Of a stretch of 64,000 nucleotides of DNA, positions 12,583 through 21,220 are shown in pieces. The notes under the pieces were generated by a model. The model was not told the origin of the DNA, ran no database searches, and saw only the letters and a program-made list of their open reading frames with translations. How positions within the stretch are numbered: position 1 is the stretch's first letter; each line of letters starts with the position of its first letter. Origin of the DNA: Sphingomonas corticis (GTDB lineage Bacteria; Pseudomonadota; Alphaproteobacteria; Sphingomonadales; Sphingomonadaceae); assembly GCF_012035195.1 (NCBI RefSeq), contig NZ_JAAVJH010000001.1, forward strand, positions 434,001-498,000. The letters run 5' to 3'. Made by a program: the position numbers and the translations under genes.

Positions 12583-12947
12583 TCCAGCGCTCCCTTCTTC
12601 CATGCGTAGACGAGGCCGAGCGCCAGCTCGCCGATGAAGATCATCATGCTGACCCACGCGGTCCAGCCGAGATCGAACACGCTGACCGCCCAGGGAAACA
12701 GGAACGCCGCCTCCAGGTCGAAGATGATGAACAGGATCGCGACCAGGTAGAAGCGGACGTCGAACTGGCTGCGCGAATCCTCGAACGCGGGGAAGCCGCA
12801 CTCATATTCGCTCAACTTCTCCGGCGTGGGCTTGTAGGCGCCCGTCAGCCGCGACACGGCCATCGGCAGGAACACGAAGGCCGACGACAGGACCAGGGCG
12901 ACGCCCAGGAACATCAGGATCGGCAGATATTGCGACAGATCGACCAA
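12573..12947 (-). CDS. nuoA: NADH-quinone oxidoreductase subunit A, TTG start
   Basis: Three-helix membrane subunit and first gene of the operon, 124 aa. The loop [20 protein letters not shown], with the conserved Cys and acidic residues, identifies it. The best start is TTG at 12945-12947 preceded by a GAGAAG-like Shine-Dalgarno; the next in-frame ATG (residue 12) would remove part of the first helix. The 100-odd bp upstream should hold the operon promoter, but I see no convincing -35/-10 pair there. Confidence 0.93.
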   Translation of the reverse strand: MVDLSQYLPILMFLGVALVLSSAFVFLPMAVSRLTGAYKPTPEKLSEYECGFPAFEDSRSQFDVRFYLVAILFIIFDLEAAFLFPWAVSVFDLGWTAWVSMMIFIGELALGLVYAWKKGALEWE

Positions 12948-13047
12948 AGGGACTTCTCGCAGGTGCGAACGGAACAGGGCCAGCCTTTAGGCCTACGCAT
13001 ATAGCGGGGCAAGGTTTCCGGCCGTGAGAATGACTCGCAGGTGACAA

Positions 13048-13066
13048 CCTCCCCGGCACGGGGAGG
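13048..13066 (-). terminator. GC hairpin directly after the IMPase-like gene
   Basis: Perfect 8-bp stem with a 3-nt loop (CCTCCCCG TGC CGGGGAGG on the minus strand), starting 3 bases past the stop codon and followed by TTGT. It could end transcription before nuoA. The same core begins and ends the long inverted repeat at 36744-36874, so it may instead be a solo copy of that repeat. Confidence 0.4.
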
Positions 13067-13069
13067 ATC

Positions 13070-13882
13070 CTACCTGAGCGCGCCGGCGACCATCTTGTGG
13101 AGCTTGGAATGCAGCCCGTCGTTGGCGGCGAGGAATTCGTTGCGGTCGGCGTAGCGCTCGCCGCCGCGATAGTCGGTGACGAAGCCGCCCGCCTCCTTCA
13201 CCAGCAGCACGCCGGCGGCGTAGTCCCACGGCTTCAGGTCGCTTTCCCAATAGGCGTCGAAGCGTCCCGCCGCGACCCAGGCGAGGTCGAGCGCGGCGGC
13301 GCCCAGCCGGCGGATGCCCGCGACCTGCGGCGCCACCGCGCCGAAGATGCGCGACCAGGTGACGAAATCGCCATGGCCGAGGAACGGAATGCCCGTCGCC
13401 ACCAGCGCCTCGCTCGGCTCGCGTCGTGCGGACACGCGCAGCCGCTGATCGGTCAGCCACGCGCCGCGGCCCTTCTCCGCCCAGAAGCTCTCGTCGGTCA
13501 ACGGCTGGTAGACCAGCGCCGTGGTGACCTCGCGCTTGCCCGACGGCAGCGGCTCCTCCACCGCGATCGAGATGGCGAAATGCGGGATGCCGTGCAGGAA
13601 GTTGCTGGTCCCGTCGAGCGGATCGATGATGAAGCGCGGCTTGGCCGGATCGCCCGCGATCTCGCCCCGCTCCTCCATCAGGAAGCCCCAGTCGGGACGC
13701 GCCTTCGACAGCTCCTCGAACAGCGTCTGCTCGGCGCGCTGGTCGGCCTGGCTGACGAAATCGGCCGGGCCCTTGCGACTGACCTGGAGGTGCTGGACCT
13801 CGTTGAAGTCGCGGCGCAGCCGCGGCGCGGCCTTGCGCGCGGCGCGGTCGATGACGGTGATGAGGCCGGAATGGGCGGGCAT
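13070..13882 (-). CDS. Inositol monophosphatase family protein
   Basis: Mg2+-dependent sugar-phosphate phosphatase of the IMPase/FBPase superfamily, 270 aa. Signature metal-site motifs are visible: the Glu of MEERGEIAG, IIDPLDGTSNFLHG near residue 85 and WDYAAGVLLVKEAGG near residue 218. Such proteins act on myo-inositol 1-phosphate or related substrates, or serve as SuhB-like factors in ribosome synthesis; which one cannot be told here. The Shine-Dalgarno region (AGAAGGA) adjoins a palindromic repeat at 13896-13930. Confidence 0.9.
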   Translation of the reverse strand: MPAHSGLITVIDRAARKAAPRLRRDFNEVQHLQVSRKGPADFVSQADQRAEQTLFEELSKARPDWGFLMEERGEIAGDPAKPRFIIDPLDGTSNFLHGIPHFAISIAVEEPLPSGKREVTTALVYQPLTDESFWAEKGRGAWLTDQRLRVSARREPSEALVATGIPFLGHGDFVTWSRIFGAVAPQVAGIRRLGAAALDLAWVAAGRFDAYWESDLKPWDYAAGVLLVKEAGGFVTDYRGGERYADRNEFLAANDGLHSKLHKMVAGALR

Positions 13883-13895
13883 GGTAAATCCTTCT

Positions 13896-13930
13896 CCCTC
13901 TCCCCATCGGGAAGAGGGCCGGGGAGAGGG
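13896..13930. repeat. Palindromic repeat, family D-like (CCCTCTCCCC type)
   Basis: Perfect 10-bp arms CCCTCTCCCC and GGGGAGAGGG separated by 15 bases, just upstream of the IMPase-like start. The rest of the gap 13931-14067 shows no gene or clear signal. Confidence 0.6.
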
Positions 13931-14067
13931 GCAGTCGTCGCCGGCGCAACGGCCGTTCGGACGACCTGTAGTTCATTCGCCCGCCTTTGACAGGTCGAGC
14001 GTCAATCAACGACCCGCCGCGAGCAAAGCCCGCGTCGTCAGTCGCGCTGCGCGCGCTGGCCGGACCG

Positions 14068-14105
14068 GCGGATCGGACAGATAGCTACGCTATCTGACTC
14101 GTCCG
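14068..14105. terminator. Hairpin after efp, possible terminator without U-tract
   Basis: Inner perfect stem CAGATAGC/GCTATCTG with a 3-nt loop (14078-14096) inside a longer imperfect stem with GCGGA/TCCGC ends. It begins 8 bases after the efp stop on the minus strand. There is no T-run, so intrinsic termination is only a possibility. Confidence 0.4.
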
Positions 14106-14112
14106 CTCGGCC

Positions 14113-14676
14113 TCAATCCGCGCGCCGCACATACGTCCCCTCGTACACGTCGACCACGATCCGCGTGCCGCTGGCGATGTGCGGCGGCACCATCACGCGG
14201 ACGCCGTTGTCGAGCACGGCGGGCTTGTAGCTGGACGAGGCGGTCTGCCCCTTCACCACCGCGTCGGCCTCGACGATCGTCGCCTCCACGGTATCGGGCA
14301 GCTGGACGCTGATCGCCTCGTCCTCGTACAGCTCCATCACCACGTCCATGCCGTCCTGCAGGAAGGCGGCGGCGTCGCCGAGCAGGTCGCGCGGCAGCGT
14401 CACCTGGTCGTAGGTGTCCTTGTCCATGAAGACGAGGCCGTCGCCCTCGGCGAACAGGAACTGGAAGTCCTTGGTGTCGAGCCGCACGCGCTCCACCGTC
14501 TCGGCCGAGCGGAAGCGGACGTTGTTCTTGCGCCCGTCGCGCAGGTTCTTCAGCTCCACCTGCATGTACGCGCCGCCCTTGCCGGGTTGCGTGTGCTGGA
14601 TCTTCACGGCGCGCCAGATGCCGCCCTCATACTCGATGATGTTGCCGGGACGGATGTCCACGCCGCTGATCTTCAT
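14113..14676 (-). CDS. efp: Elongation factor P
   Basis: Ribosome-bound factor that rescues translation stalled at proline stretches. 187 aa, the normal length, with KOW-like domain I followed by two OB-fold domains. The tip loop [12 protein letters not shown] carries the lysine that is modified in many bacteria; no EpmA/B genes are in view. The C-terminal signature region [17 protein letters not shown] is typical. Start ATG at 14674-14676 with Shine-Dalgarno GAGGAA; the open frame extends upstream into the M23 gene and is not used. Confidence 0.97.
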   Translation of the reverse strand: MKISGVDIRPGNIIEYEGGIWRAVKIQHTQPGKGGAYMQVELKNLRDGRKNNVRFRSAETVERVRLDTKDFQFLFAEGDGLVFMDKDTYDQVTLPRDLLGDAAAFLQDGMDVVMELYEDEAISVQLPDTVEATIVEADAVVKGQTASSSYKPAVLDNGVRVMVPPHIASGTRIVVDVYEGTYVRRAD

Positions 14677-14734
14677 GGGTTCCTCGAACCTGTTGGAAAG
14701 AGCCGGGCGCGCGGGGGCGCCGATGGCGCGCGAT

Positions 14735-15331
14735 CTAGCGCCGCCCGGCGGGTTCGACAAGCAGCGGATAGGGATTGAGCGGGACTCCGGCGGACCACCC
14801 CTCGCCCTGCGCCATCCGCTTGACGGAGAAGTGGAGGTGCGGCGCCTCGGGGCTGGCGTTCCCGGTCGACCCTACCGTTCCGAGCAGGTCGCCGCGGCGC
14901 ACCGCCTGCCCTTCCGCCAGGCCGGGGCGGTAGGTGTCGAGATGCGCGTAGTAGAACACCAGACGGCCATCCGTGCTGCGCACGTAGACGGTGTTGCCGC
15001 CGTCGCGACTGAGGAACAGCTTCTCCACCCGGCCTGGCGCCGCCGCGAGCACGGGCGTGCCACGCGGCGCCATGATGTCGATCGCCTCGTGCGCGCGCGC
15101 GCCGCCCGCGCGCGACTGGCCCCAGGTGTCGGTGAGCTGCGCCGCCCGCACGCCCGCGACCGGCACCGGCAGGCGGCCGACCTGGGTCATCGCCGCGGGC
15201 GCGGGCACCGCCGGAGCGACCCGCGCCGCGCGCACGGACGCGCCATTACCCGGCCCGAACGAGAGCATGGAGGCGAACAGCGCCGCCGCCAGCACGATCG
15301 CGCAGAGGATGCCCCAGCCCAGCCGCGTCAC
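14735..15331 (-). CDS. M23 family metallopeptidase (LytM-type)
   Basis: Membrane-anchored or secreted zinc endopeptidase likely to cleave peptidoglycan cross-links, 198 aa. One N-terminal transmembrane/signal segment ([18 protein letters not shown]) is followed by the catalytic domain with HEAIDIMAP (HxxxD zinc ligands) and the C-terminal HLHFSVKR. All usual catalytic residues appear present, unlike degenerate LytM factors. It lies one base after the L,D-transpeptidase stop, so the two are almost surely cotranscribed. Confidence 0.9.
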   Translation of the reverse strand: MTRLGWGILCAIVLAAALFASMLSFGPGNGASVRAARVAPAVPAPAAMTQVGRLPVPVAGVRAAQLTDTWGQSRAGGARAHEAIDIMAPRGTPVLAAAPGRVEKLFLSRDGGNTVYVRSTDGRLVFYYAHLDTYRPGLAEGQAVRRGDLLGTVGSTGNASPEAPHLHFSVKRMAQGEGWSAGVPLNPYPLLVEPAGRR

Positions 15332-15332
15332 G

Positions 15333-16340
15333 TTACGCTCGGAAGATGACCGGCGTGCCGGACTTCACCATCAGCGCCACCCGCGCCGCATCCCAGTTGG
15401 TCAGCCGGACGCAGCCGTTGCTCTCGGCCCGGCCGATCAGTTCCGGATTCGGCGTGCCGTGGATGCCGTAATGCTCCTTCGACAGGTCGATCCACACCAC
15501 GCCGACGGGGTTGTTGGGCCCGGGCGGAATGATCTGCGCCTTCTTGTCGTCGCTCACGCCCTTCAGGATCGCGGGGTTCATCTTCCAGTCGGGATTGGGC
15601 GAGACGTGCAGCACCTTCCAGTTGCCGATCGGCAGCGGGTCTCGCGCCGAGCCGATGGTGGCGGTATATTGCGCGATCACCTTCCCGCCCGCGTCCAGCA
15701 CGCGCAGGATGCCGTCCGACTTGTCGACCGTGATCGTCGCCGCCTTCGGCACCCGCGCCTCCACGTTCAGCCCGGCCAGCGTGGCGCGCCAGGCCGGCGT
15801 CGCGTCCGCGGGATAATCGCGCGAGGAGGGCAGCGAGTTGGGCGCGACGATCCTCGTGCCCGGGCGGATCGTCGTGACGCCGGGGTTCAGCGTGGCGAGC
15901 ACCGCGGGCGTGGTGTGGTAGCGCTCGGCGATCTTCTCCAGCGGGCGGCTGTACGCCATGCCGGGCAGCTTCGCCTGCTCCGCATAGTCCTTCGGCATGG
16001 GATTGACGAACGGACCGGTGAAGCTGCCGCGGTCGAGCGTCACCTCCACGGTCGGCCGCGCGGCGCGATAGGGATAGAGGGCGCGCAGGGTGGCCGGATC
16101 GGCCTTCCCCGTCACCGTCAGTCCGCGCGACTCCTGAAAGCCCTTCAGCGCGTTGACCAGCGACTGTCCGCCGCGCCCGTCGAGCACGCCGGGGCCGAAG
16201 CCCAGCTTGTCGAGGATCACCTGCACGTGGAGGGTCGAGCGGTCGATCGCGGGGGTCGCGGCGGGCGCCTGGGCGAGGGCGGGCACGACGACCGACGCGC
16301 CGAGCGCGGCGGCGGCGAGGAGGTAGGGTTTACGCAGCAC
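15333..16340 (-). CDS. L,D-transpeptidase with peptidoglycan-binding domain
   Basis: Periplasmic enzyme forming 3-3 peptidoglycan cross-links or attaching proteins to the wall, 335 aa. A signal peptide ends near VPALAQA; then a PG-binding-1-like domain (DKLGFGPGVLDGRGG), a LysM-like segment (IAERYHTTPAVLATLNPGV) and a C-terminal YkuD domain with HGTPNPELIG and SNGCVRLTN, which hold the catalytic His and Cys. The GTG at 16338-16340 begins a good signal peptide; the longer open frame upstream overlaps thiE and is rejected. Confidence 0.92.
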   Translation of the reverse strand: MLRKPYLLAAAALGASVVVPALAQAPAATPAIDRSTLHVQVILDKLGFGPGVLDGRGGQSLVNALKGFQESRGLTVTGKADPATLRALYPYRAARPTVEVTLDRGSFTGPFVNPMPKDYAEQAKLPGMAYSRPLEKIAERYHTTPAVLATLNPGVTTIRPGTRIVAPNSLPSSRDYPADATPAWRATLAGLNVEARVPKAATITVDKSDGILRVLDAGGKVIAQYTATIGSARDPLPIGNWKVLHVSPNPDWKMNPAILKGVSDDKKAQIIPPGPNNPVGVVWIDLSKEHYGIHGTPNPELIGRAESNGCVRLTNWDAARVALMVKSGTPVIFRA

Positions 16341-16399
16341 GGTTGGGGCACCTCGTTCTTTTCGGTGCCGGAACAACGCGCCCGCTGCCGTGCGGCTCC

Positions 16400-17092
16400 C
16401 TATCGGGTCGACAGCACCCCGGCGAACGCCGCCACCGCCGCGCGCTCGTCGCCGTTCCACACCGCACCCGACACCGCAAGGAAGTCCGCCCCCGCCGCCA
16501 CCAGCGGCGCGGCATTGTCGGGCGTGATGCCGCCGATCGCGACCGAGGGCAGCTCGAACAGCGCGGACCACCAGCCGAGGATCGAGGGGTCGGGCCGGTG
16601 GCGCACCTCCTTGGTCGTTGTCGGGAAGAAGGCGCCGAACGCCACATAATCGGCGCCCGCCTCCCCCGCCTCCATCGCCAGATGGCGGCTGTCGTGGCAG
16701 GTGACGCCGATCTGCACCGCCGGGCCGAGCAGCTGTCGCGCCTCGCGCGGGTCGCCGTCGTCCTGGCCCAGATGCACGCCGTCCGCGCCCAGCCGCTTCG
16801 CCAGCGCGACGCTGTCGTTGACGATGAAGGCGACCTCGCGATCGGCGCACAGACGCTGCAACGGCTCGGCCAGTCGCGCCGCCTGGTGCTGGTCCATGCC
16901 CTTCACCCGATACTGGAACGCCGCCACCGGCCCCGCGTCCAACGCGCGGGCGAGCCGGTCGGGAAAGCCGCCGCCGACGTCCAGCGGCGAGACGAGGTAG
17001 AGCTGGCACGGCGGCCGGGACACGTCGCGCTGGAAACGGGCGCCGAACTCGGGATCGAGCGGGCCGAGGATGTCGTCGTCTTCGTCGGTCAT
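16400..17092 (-). CDS. thiE: Thiamine phosphate synthase
   Basis: Joins the thiazole and pyrimidine phosphates in thiamine synthesis. 230 aa TIM barrel. Family motifs: [24 protein letters not shown] in the middle, [20 protein letters not shown], and [21 protein letters not shown] near the end. An N-terminal extension of about 25 acidic residues precedes the barrel. No TPP riboswitch was recognised upstream. Confidence 0.92.
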   Translation of the reverse strand: MTDEDDDILGPLDPEFGARFQRDVSRPPCQLYLVSPLDVGGGFPDRLARALDAGPVAAFQYRVKGMDQHQAARLAEPLQRLCADREVAFIVNDSVALAKRLGADGVHLGQDDGDPREARQLLGPAVQIGVTCHDSRHLAMEAGEAGADYVAFGAFFPTTTKEVRHRPDPSILGWWSALFELPSVAIGGITPDNAAPLVAAGADFLAVSGAVWNGDERAAVAAFAGVLSTR

Positions 17093-17205
17093 GCCTGTGC
17101 GTCTACGGCCGGAGCAGCGCTAAGAGAAGCGGCGAGAACTCCACCGAGGTCTCACCGACAAGCGTTGCATTGGCCATCGGACTGATGGGTCCCGTCGCGT
17201 CCGGA

Positions 17206-17706
17206 TCAGCTTCGCCGATCAACCTTCGACTCCGACGAAGGGGGAGGTGGAAGCGGCGGCAAATGCTCGATGATACAACGCCATGGAGGGCAACCGGCAA
17301 CGTCGTAGACGATCGTAAGGCTCACGTGCTGTCCTTTACGAGCCTTCGATGATCGCTCAACGTCGAGCCTTGCCTGTCCGACGATCCGTTGGGCGATATC
17401 GCTGCTCTGGTCCGAAACTTGATGATAGGGGCGCTCACGACACTTGATGATACGATCGCCGGATCGATCGCATAGCAACGACACGCGCCATGACGTTTGG
17501 AGACGAGGAAGCTTGTGCCATGCCGCAGTGGAACGCGGCACGTCCCAAATCAATCGGGAACCGCTAAAGCGAGCCGCCTTCGTGCAGTCGACACCCTCGC
17601 AAAAGCGTCCTTGGACGTAGAAGGCATCGTTCGAAAGCGGACGATCCTCCCTGAGGTTGTAAACCTGCAGCGGCGGACTTGCCAACGCCAGCAACCAGAC
17701 GATCAT
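17206..17706 (-). CDS. Hypothetical secreted protein
   Basis: Not recognised. 166 aa with a short signal-like N-terminus (MIVWLLALASPPLQV), four cysteines in two pairs (FCEGVDC and LLCDRSGDRIIKC) plus a third pair (AGCPPWRC), and a proline-rich end (LPPLPPPP). The region is visibly less GC-rich than its surroundings, and the frame is the only sensible one here. A periplasmic disulfide-stabilised protein is a fair guess. Confidence is moderate because there is no family support. Confidence 0.55.
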   Translation of the reverse strand: MIVWLLALASPPLQVYNLREDRPLSNDAFYVQGRFCEGVDCTKAARFSGSRLIWDVPRSTAAWHKLPRLQTSWRVSLLCDRSGDRIIKCRERPYHQVSDQSSDIAQRIVGQARLDVERSSKARKGQHVSLTIVYDVAGCPPWRCIIEHLPPLPPPPSSESKVDRRS

Positions 17707-17745
17707 TCTATCGGCTCCGCATTTCCGCCCATGCCGGTTGCACCG

Positions 17746-18432
17746 TCACCCTGCCGCATCCTCTTCCACCACCGCCAGCAGGAACCCGTCCCACCCCTTT
17801 TCGCCCACCGTCTGCACGACCGTGGCGGAGAGGCGCGGCTCGGCCGCCACCGCCTCGTACAGCGCGCGGGTGCCGACGATACGCGGATCGTCGCTCTGGG
17901 GGTCGAGCACCCCGCCCTCGCGCACCACATTGTCGACGACGATGGTCGTTCCCGGTCGTGACAGGCGCAGCGCGTGGCGCAGGTAGGTGACGTTCCCCTG
18001 TTTGTCGGCGTCGATGAAGACGAAATCGAACGGCCCTTCCAGCGCGGCGAGCGTCTCCGCCGCGTCGCCCGCGATTACGCGGACGCGATCGGCGAGGCCC
18101 GCGCGATCGAGGTTGGCGCGCGCGACGGCGGCGTGGCCGGAATCGAGCTCCAGCGAGACCAGTTCGCCGCCCTCTCCCACCGTGCGCGCCAGCTCGATGG
18201 TGGAATAGCCGCCGAGCGTGCCCACCTCCAGCACCCGCCGCGCCCCGGCCATGCGCGCGAGGAGGTGGAGCATCCGCCCTTGCAGCGGCGACACGTCGAT
18301 CGCGGGCAGGCCCGCCGCCGCGTTCGCCGCCAGCGCGTCGGCCAGCGCCGGATCGCCGGGGAGCAGGTGGGCGGCGGCATAGCCGTCCACCTGCGCCCAG
18401 CGCGGATCGGGCGTGTCGACGCCTTGGATCAT
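17746..18432 (-). CDS. Class I SAM-dependent O-methyltransferase
   Basis: Catechol-type O-methyltransferase family, 228 aa. SAM-binding motif I VLEVGTLGGYSTIELAR near residue 68, acidic SLELDSGH after it, and the metal-site region DFVFIDADKQGN followed by VVDNVVREGG. The substrate cannot be told; relatives methylate small phenols or esterify acids. The ATG at 18430-18432 gives the family length. It follows the aldolase gene by 17 bp, suggesting cotranscription. Confidence 0.85.
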   Translation of the reverse strand: MIQGVDTPDPRWAQVDGYAAAHLLPGDPALADALAANAAAGLPAIDVSPLQGRMLHLLARMAGARRVLEVGTLGGYSTIELARTVGEGGELVSLELDSGHAAVARANLDRAGLADRVRVIAGDAAETLAALEGPFDFVFIDADKQGNVTYLRHALRLSRPGTTIVVDNVVREGGVLDPQSDDPRIVGTRALYEAVAAEPRLSATVVQTVGEKGWDGFLLAVVEEDAAG

Positions 18433-18449
18433 CTCGGGCCGCGACCGTT

Positions 18450-19355
18450 TCAGGCCGCGACGGGTGCCTTGGCCGTGGAGGCGGCGTAGATCTCGTCGAT
18501 CGCCTCGCCCAGCGCCGCGTCGAATTGCGCGTCGTCCATCTGCGCACGAAGATCGGACAGCAGCGCGCGGCTGAAGCTGGCGATCACGCCCGTGTTCTTC
18601 GCCAGCTCCGCACACGCCTCGGTGCGGCTGAACCCGCCCGACAGCGCGACGACGCGCAGCACGCGCGGATGCTCGACCAGCGGCAGGAACAGGTCGGCCC
18701 TGGCCGGCAGCGACAGCTTCAGCATGACCTTGTCGTCACCGGTCATCGCGTCCAGCGCCTTGGTCAGTTCGTCGAGCAGGATCGCGTCCGCCTCGGCCCG
18801 TTCCGCGCTCTTGATGTTCACCTCGGGCTCGATGATCGGCACCAGCCCGTGCGCCAGCACCTCCCGCGCGACGTCGAACTGCTGCGTCACCACCGCGGCG
18901 ATGCCCTCCCTGTTGGCGAGATTGATGACCGAGCGCTCCTTGGTGCCGAACACGCCCAGCCCTCGCGCGCGGTCGAGCAGCGCGCCCAGGCCCGGCATCG
19001 GCTTCATCAGCTGCACGCCGTTCGCCTCGTCCTCCAGCCCCTTGTCGATCTTCAGGAAGGGGACCACGCCCTTGTCGGCCAGCGCCTGCGGCACCGGCTT
19101 GCCGCCGGCTTCGCCGTCCATCGTGCGCTCGAACAGGATCGCGCCGATCACCTTGTCGCCGGTGAAGGCGTCCGAGGTGATGATGCGGCTGCGCATCTGG
19201 TGGATCAGCGCGAACATCTCCTCGTCGCTCGACCAGGCGCCGTCCTCGATGCCGTAGCCCTTCAGTGCCTTGGGCGTGGAGCCGCCGGACTGGTCCAGCG
19301 CGGCGATGAAGCCGCGGCCCGCGGCGATCTTCTTCGTCATGTCGGCGGTGTTCAT
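18450..19355 (-). CDS. Class I fructose-bisphosphate aldolase
   Basis: Schiff-base aldolase that splits fructose 1,6-bisphosphate into DHAP and glyceraldehyde 3-phosphate, 301 aa. Family blocks: GFIAALDQSGGSTPKALKGY at the N-terminus, VPFLKIDKGLE, VPIIEPEVNIKS and VVALSGGFSRTEAC. Downstream of pgk and gap on the same strand, so it completes a lower-glycolysis cluster, although a toxin-antitoxin pair sits between it and pgk. Shine-Dalgarno GAGAGG. Confidence 0.94.
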   Translation of the reverse strand: MNTADMTKKIAAGRGFIAALDQSGGSTPKALKGYGIEDGAWSSDEEMFALIHQMRSRIITSDAFTGDKVIGAILFERTMDGEAGGKPVPQALADKGVVPFLKIDKGLEDEANGVQLMKPMPGLGALLDRARGLGVFGTKERSVINLANREGIAAVVTQQFDVAREVLAHGLVPIIEPEVNIKSAERAEADAILLDELTKALDAMTGDDKVMLKLSLPARADLFLPLVEHPRVLRVVALSGGFSRTEACAELAKNTGVIASFSRALLSDLRAQMDDAQFDAALGEAIDEIYAASTAKAPVAA

Positions 19356-19380
19356 GATCGTTCCCCTCTCGATTCTCTGA

Positions 19381-19707
19381 TTACAAGGCGAGCCAGCGAC
19401 GCAACGCCTGGTCGACGGCGCGCATGGTCGCGGGATCGAGCGACCCGATGACGCCGCCGATCCGCTCGATCGGATGCGTGTAGATCAGGTCGGTCTGCAC
19501 TTCGCTCGGTAGGCGCAGGCCGTTCTGGTCGGTCGGCGCGACGAAGGGCCGCTGCCCCTCGATACCGCGCAGATGCGAGGTCAGCGGACATCCTGTGACG
19601 CGATCAGGCGCCGTGAGCGCGCTGTCGCGCTGAACCACGACGTAGGGACGCGGCTTGCCGGCAGGCGTATTCGGCTCGCGGACGAGGATCAGGTCGCCCC
19701 GCTTCAT
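19381..19707 (-). CDS. Type II toxin, PemK/MazF family
   Basis: Predicted sequence-specific mRNA endoribonuclease, 108 aa. The opening MKRGDLILVREPN, the strand RPYVVVQRDSAL and the later PSEVQTDLIYTHPIERIG are the MazF/PemK pattern (RGD-like start; catalytic Arg and Thr regions). Its ATG overlaps the antitoxin stop (ATGA), so the toxin is translationally coupled and second in the operon. An activity test would be needed to show it is functional. Confidence 0.85.
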   Translation of the reverse strand: MKRGDLILVREPNTPAGKPRPYVVVQRDSALTAPDRVTGCPLTSHLRGIEGQRPFVAPTDQNGLRLPSEVQTDLIYTHPIERIGGVIGSLDPATMRAVDQALRRWLAL

Positions 19708-19988
19708 CGCGTCGGCGGGGGACCGTCCGGTCCCCAGTCGTATCCGCCGTCCTCGGCGTCGAGCCACGCCGAAAACGCTTCGCTCGACGCGATCGCCGCA
19801 CGCCGCTCCGCTTCGGTCAGGCGGGACGCGTGAACCTCCGCGGCGCGCCGGATCTGCTCGTCGACGTCCTCGCGATCCAGACGATCGATGATCCAGTCGC
19901 GCGCCACCACGCTCTTGGGTCGCCCGATCTCCCGAGCATAACGCTCCAGCCGCTGCTCGGCCTTCTCGTCCAGGCGGATACCCAGCAT
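19704..19988 (-). CDS. Ribbon-helix-helix antitoxin
   Basis: Partner of the PemK/MazF-type toxin, 94 aa. The first 45 residues (MLGIRLDEKAEQRLERYA, then GRPKSVVARDWIID) form a ribbon-helix-helix DNA-binding domain; the rest is charged and ends in PDGPPPTR, probably the toxin-neutralising region. The ATG at 19986-19988 directly follows an 18-bp palindrome that should be its own operator. The open frame runs far upstream antisense-like within pgk and is not used. Confidence 0.85.
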   Translation of the reverse strand: MLGIRLDEKAEQRLERYAREIGRPKSVVARDWIIDRLDREDVDEQIRRAAEVHASRLTEAERRAAIASSEAFSAWLDAEDGGYDWGPDGPPPTR

Positions 19989-19998
19989 CGCGACACCT

Positions 19999-20041
19999 CG
20001 TTCAACATGTTGAACGTAGGCGCCAGCCCTCACTGCGTCAA
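19999..20041 (-). promoter_or_regulatory. Toxin-antitoxin promoter with 18-bp operator
   Basis: On the minus strand, -35 TTGACG (20036-20041), 17-bp spacer and -10 TACGTT (20013-20018). A perfect 18-bp palindrome CGTTCAACATGTTGAACG (19999-20016) overlaps the -10 box and the predicted start point, as expected for autorepression by an RHH antitoxin. The -35 box lies within the last codons of pgk. Confidence 0.7.
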
Positions 20042-21220
20042 CGCCGCCACGCCGGGCAGCTCGCGTCCTTCCATCCACTCCAGGAACGCCCCGCCCGCGG
20101 TCGACACGAAGGTGAAGTCGTCGGCGACGCCCGCGTGATTCAGCGCCGCCACCGTGTCGCCGCCGCCCGCGACGGAGACGAGGCTGCCGTCCTTGGTCAG
20201 CGCCGCCGCGGTCTTCGCCAGCGCGACGGTGGCGGTGTCGAACGGCGCGGTCTCGAACGCGCCGAGCGGACCGTTCCACACGAGCGTACGGCAATTCTTC
20301 AGCACGTCGCCCAGCGCCTCGACCGCGGCGGGGCCGACGTCCAGGATCATCTCGTCCGCCGCGACCTCGTGCACGTTGACCGTGCGCACCGGCGGGTTGG
20401 CGCGGAATTCGCGGGCGACCACCACGTCGTAGGGCAGGTGGACGGTGCAGCCGGCGGCATCGGCGGCGTCGAGGATCTCCTCCGCCGTGCCGGTCAGGTC
20501 GTGCTCGCACAGGGACTTGCCCACGTCGACGCCGCGCGCGGCCAGGAAGGTGTTGGCCATGCCGCCGCCGATGATGAGGTGGTCGACCCTGCCCACCAGA
20601 TGCTTCAGCACGGCGAGCTTGGTCGACACCTTCGCGCCGCCTACCACGGCGGCGACGGGATGCTCGGGCCGGCCGAGCGCCTTCTCCAGCGCGTCCAGCT
20701 CCGCCTCCATCGCACGGCCGGCGAAGGCGGGCAGCCGGTGCGCCAGCCCCTCGGTCGAGGCGTGTGCGCGGTGCGCGGCGGAGAAGGCGTCGTTGACGTA
20801 GAGGTCGCCCAGCGCGGCGAAGCGATCGACGACGGCGGCGTCATTCTTCTCCTCGCCGCCGAAGAAGCGCGTGTTCTCCAGCACGGCGATGTCGCCCGGC
20901 CGGAGCGTCGCCACCGCGGCGGCATCCCCCTCCCAGTCGACGTAGCGGACCGGGCGGCCGAGCACCGCCTCGTAGGGCTTCACCACCTGCGCCAGGCTGA
21001 ACTCGGGCGAGGGGACGCCCTTGGGGCGGCCGAAATGCGCGAGGACGAGGACGATCGCGCCCTTGTCGGAGAGCTCCGCCACGGTCGGCACCGTGGCGCG
21101 CAGGCGGGTGTCGTCCGTCACCTTCCCATCGGCGAAGGGGACGTTCAGGTCCTCGCGGACGAGGACGCGCCTACCGCGGACGTCACCGATATCATCGAGC
21201 GTTCGGAATGACTTGGCCAT
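20030..21220 (-). CDS. pgk: Phosphoglycerate kinase
   Basis: Makes ATP from 1,3-bisphosphoglycerate in glycolysis, 396 aa, standard length. N-terminal [20 protein letters not shown], substrate-site [24 protein letters not shown], and nucleotide-site [17 protein letters not shown] are all present, and the end has [13 protein letters not shown]. The start ATG is preceded by GAGGAAGC, which lies within the overlapping upstream MOSC gene. The last codons double as the -35 region of the toxin-antitoxin promoter. Confidence 0.97.
   Translation of the reverse strand: MAKSFRTLDDIGDVRGRRVLVREDLNVPFADGKVTDDTRLRATVPTVAELSDKGAIVLVLAHFGRPKGVPSPEFSLAQVVKPYEAVLGRPVRYVDWEGDAAAVATLRPGDIAVLENTRFFGGEEKNDAAVVDRFAALGDLYVNDAFSAAHRAHASTEGLAHRLPAFAGRAMEAELDALEKALGRPEHPVAAVVGGAKVSTKLAVLKHLVGRVDHLIIGGGMANTFLAARGVDVGKSLCEHDLTGTAEEILDAADAAGCTVHLPYDVVVAREFRANPPVRTVNVHEVAADEMILDVGPAAVEALGDVLKNCRTLVWNGPLGAFETAPFDTATVALAKTAAALTKDGSLVSVAGGGDTVAALNHAGVADDFTFVSTAGGAFLEWMEGRELPGVAALTQ

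Noticed and set aside
14068..14105. Hairpin after efp as a recombination or attachment site
   Set aside because: No matching copy elsewhere in the window and no recombinase nearby; its place after a stop codon fits a transcript-end structure better.
16341..17009. Extension of the L,D-transpeptidase frame upstream of its GTG
   Set aside because: It overlaps thiE in another frame and would bury the signal peptide inside the protein.
16341..17205. TPP riboswitch for thiE
   Set aside because: I could not find the conserved THI-box core upstream of thiE.
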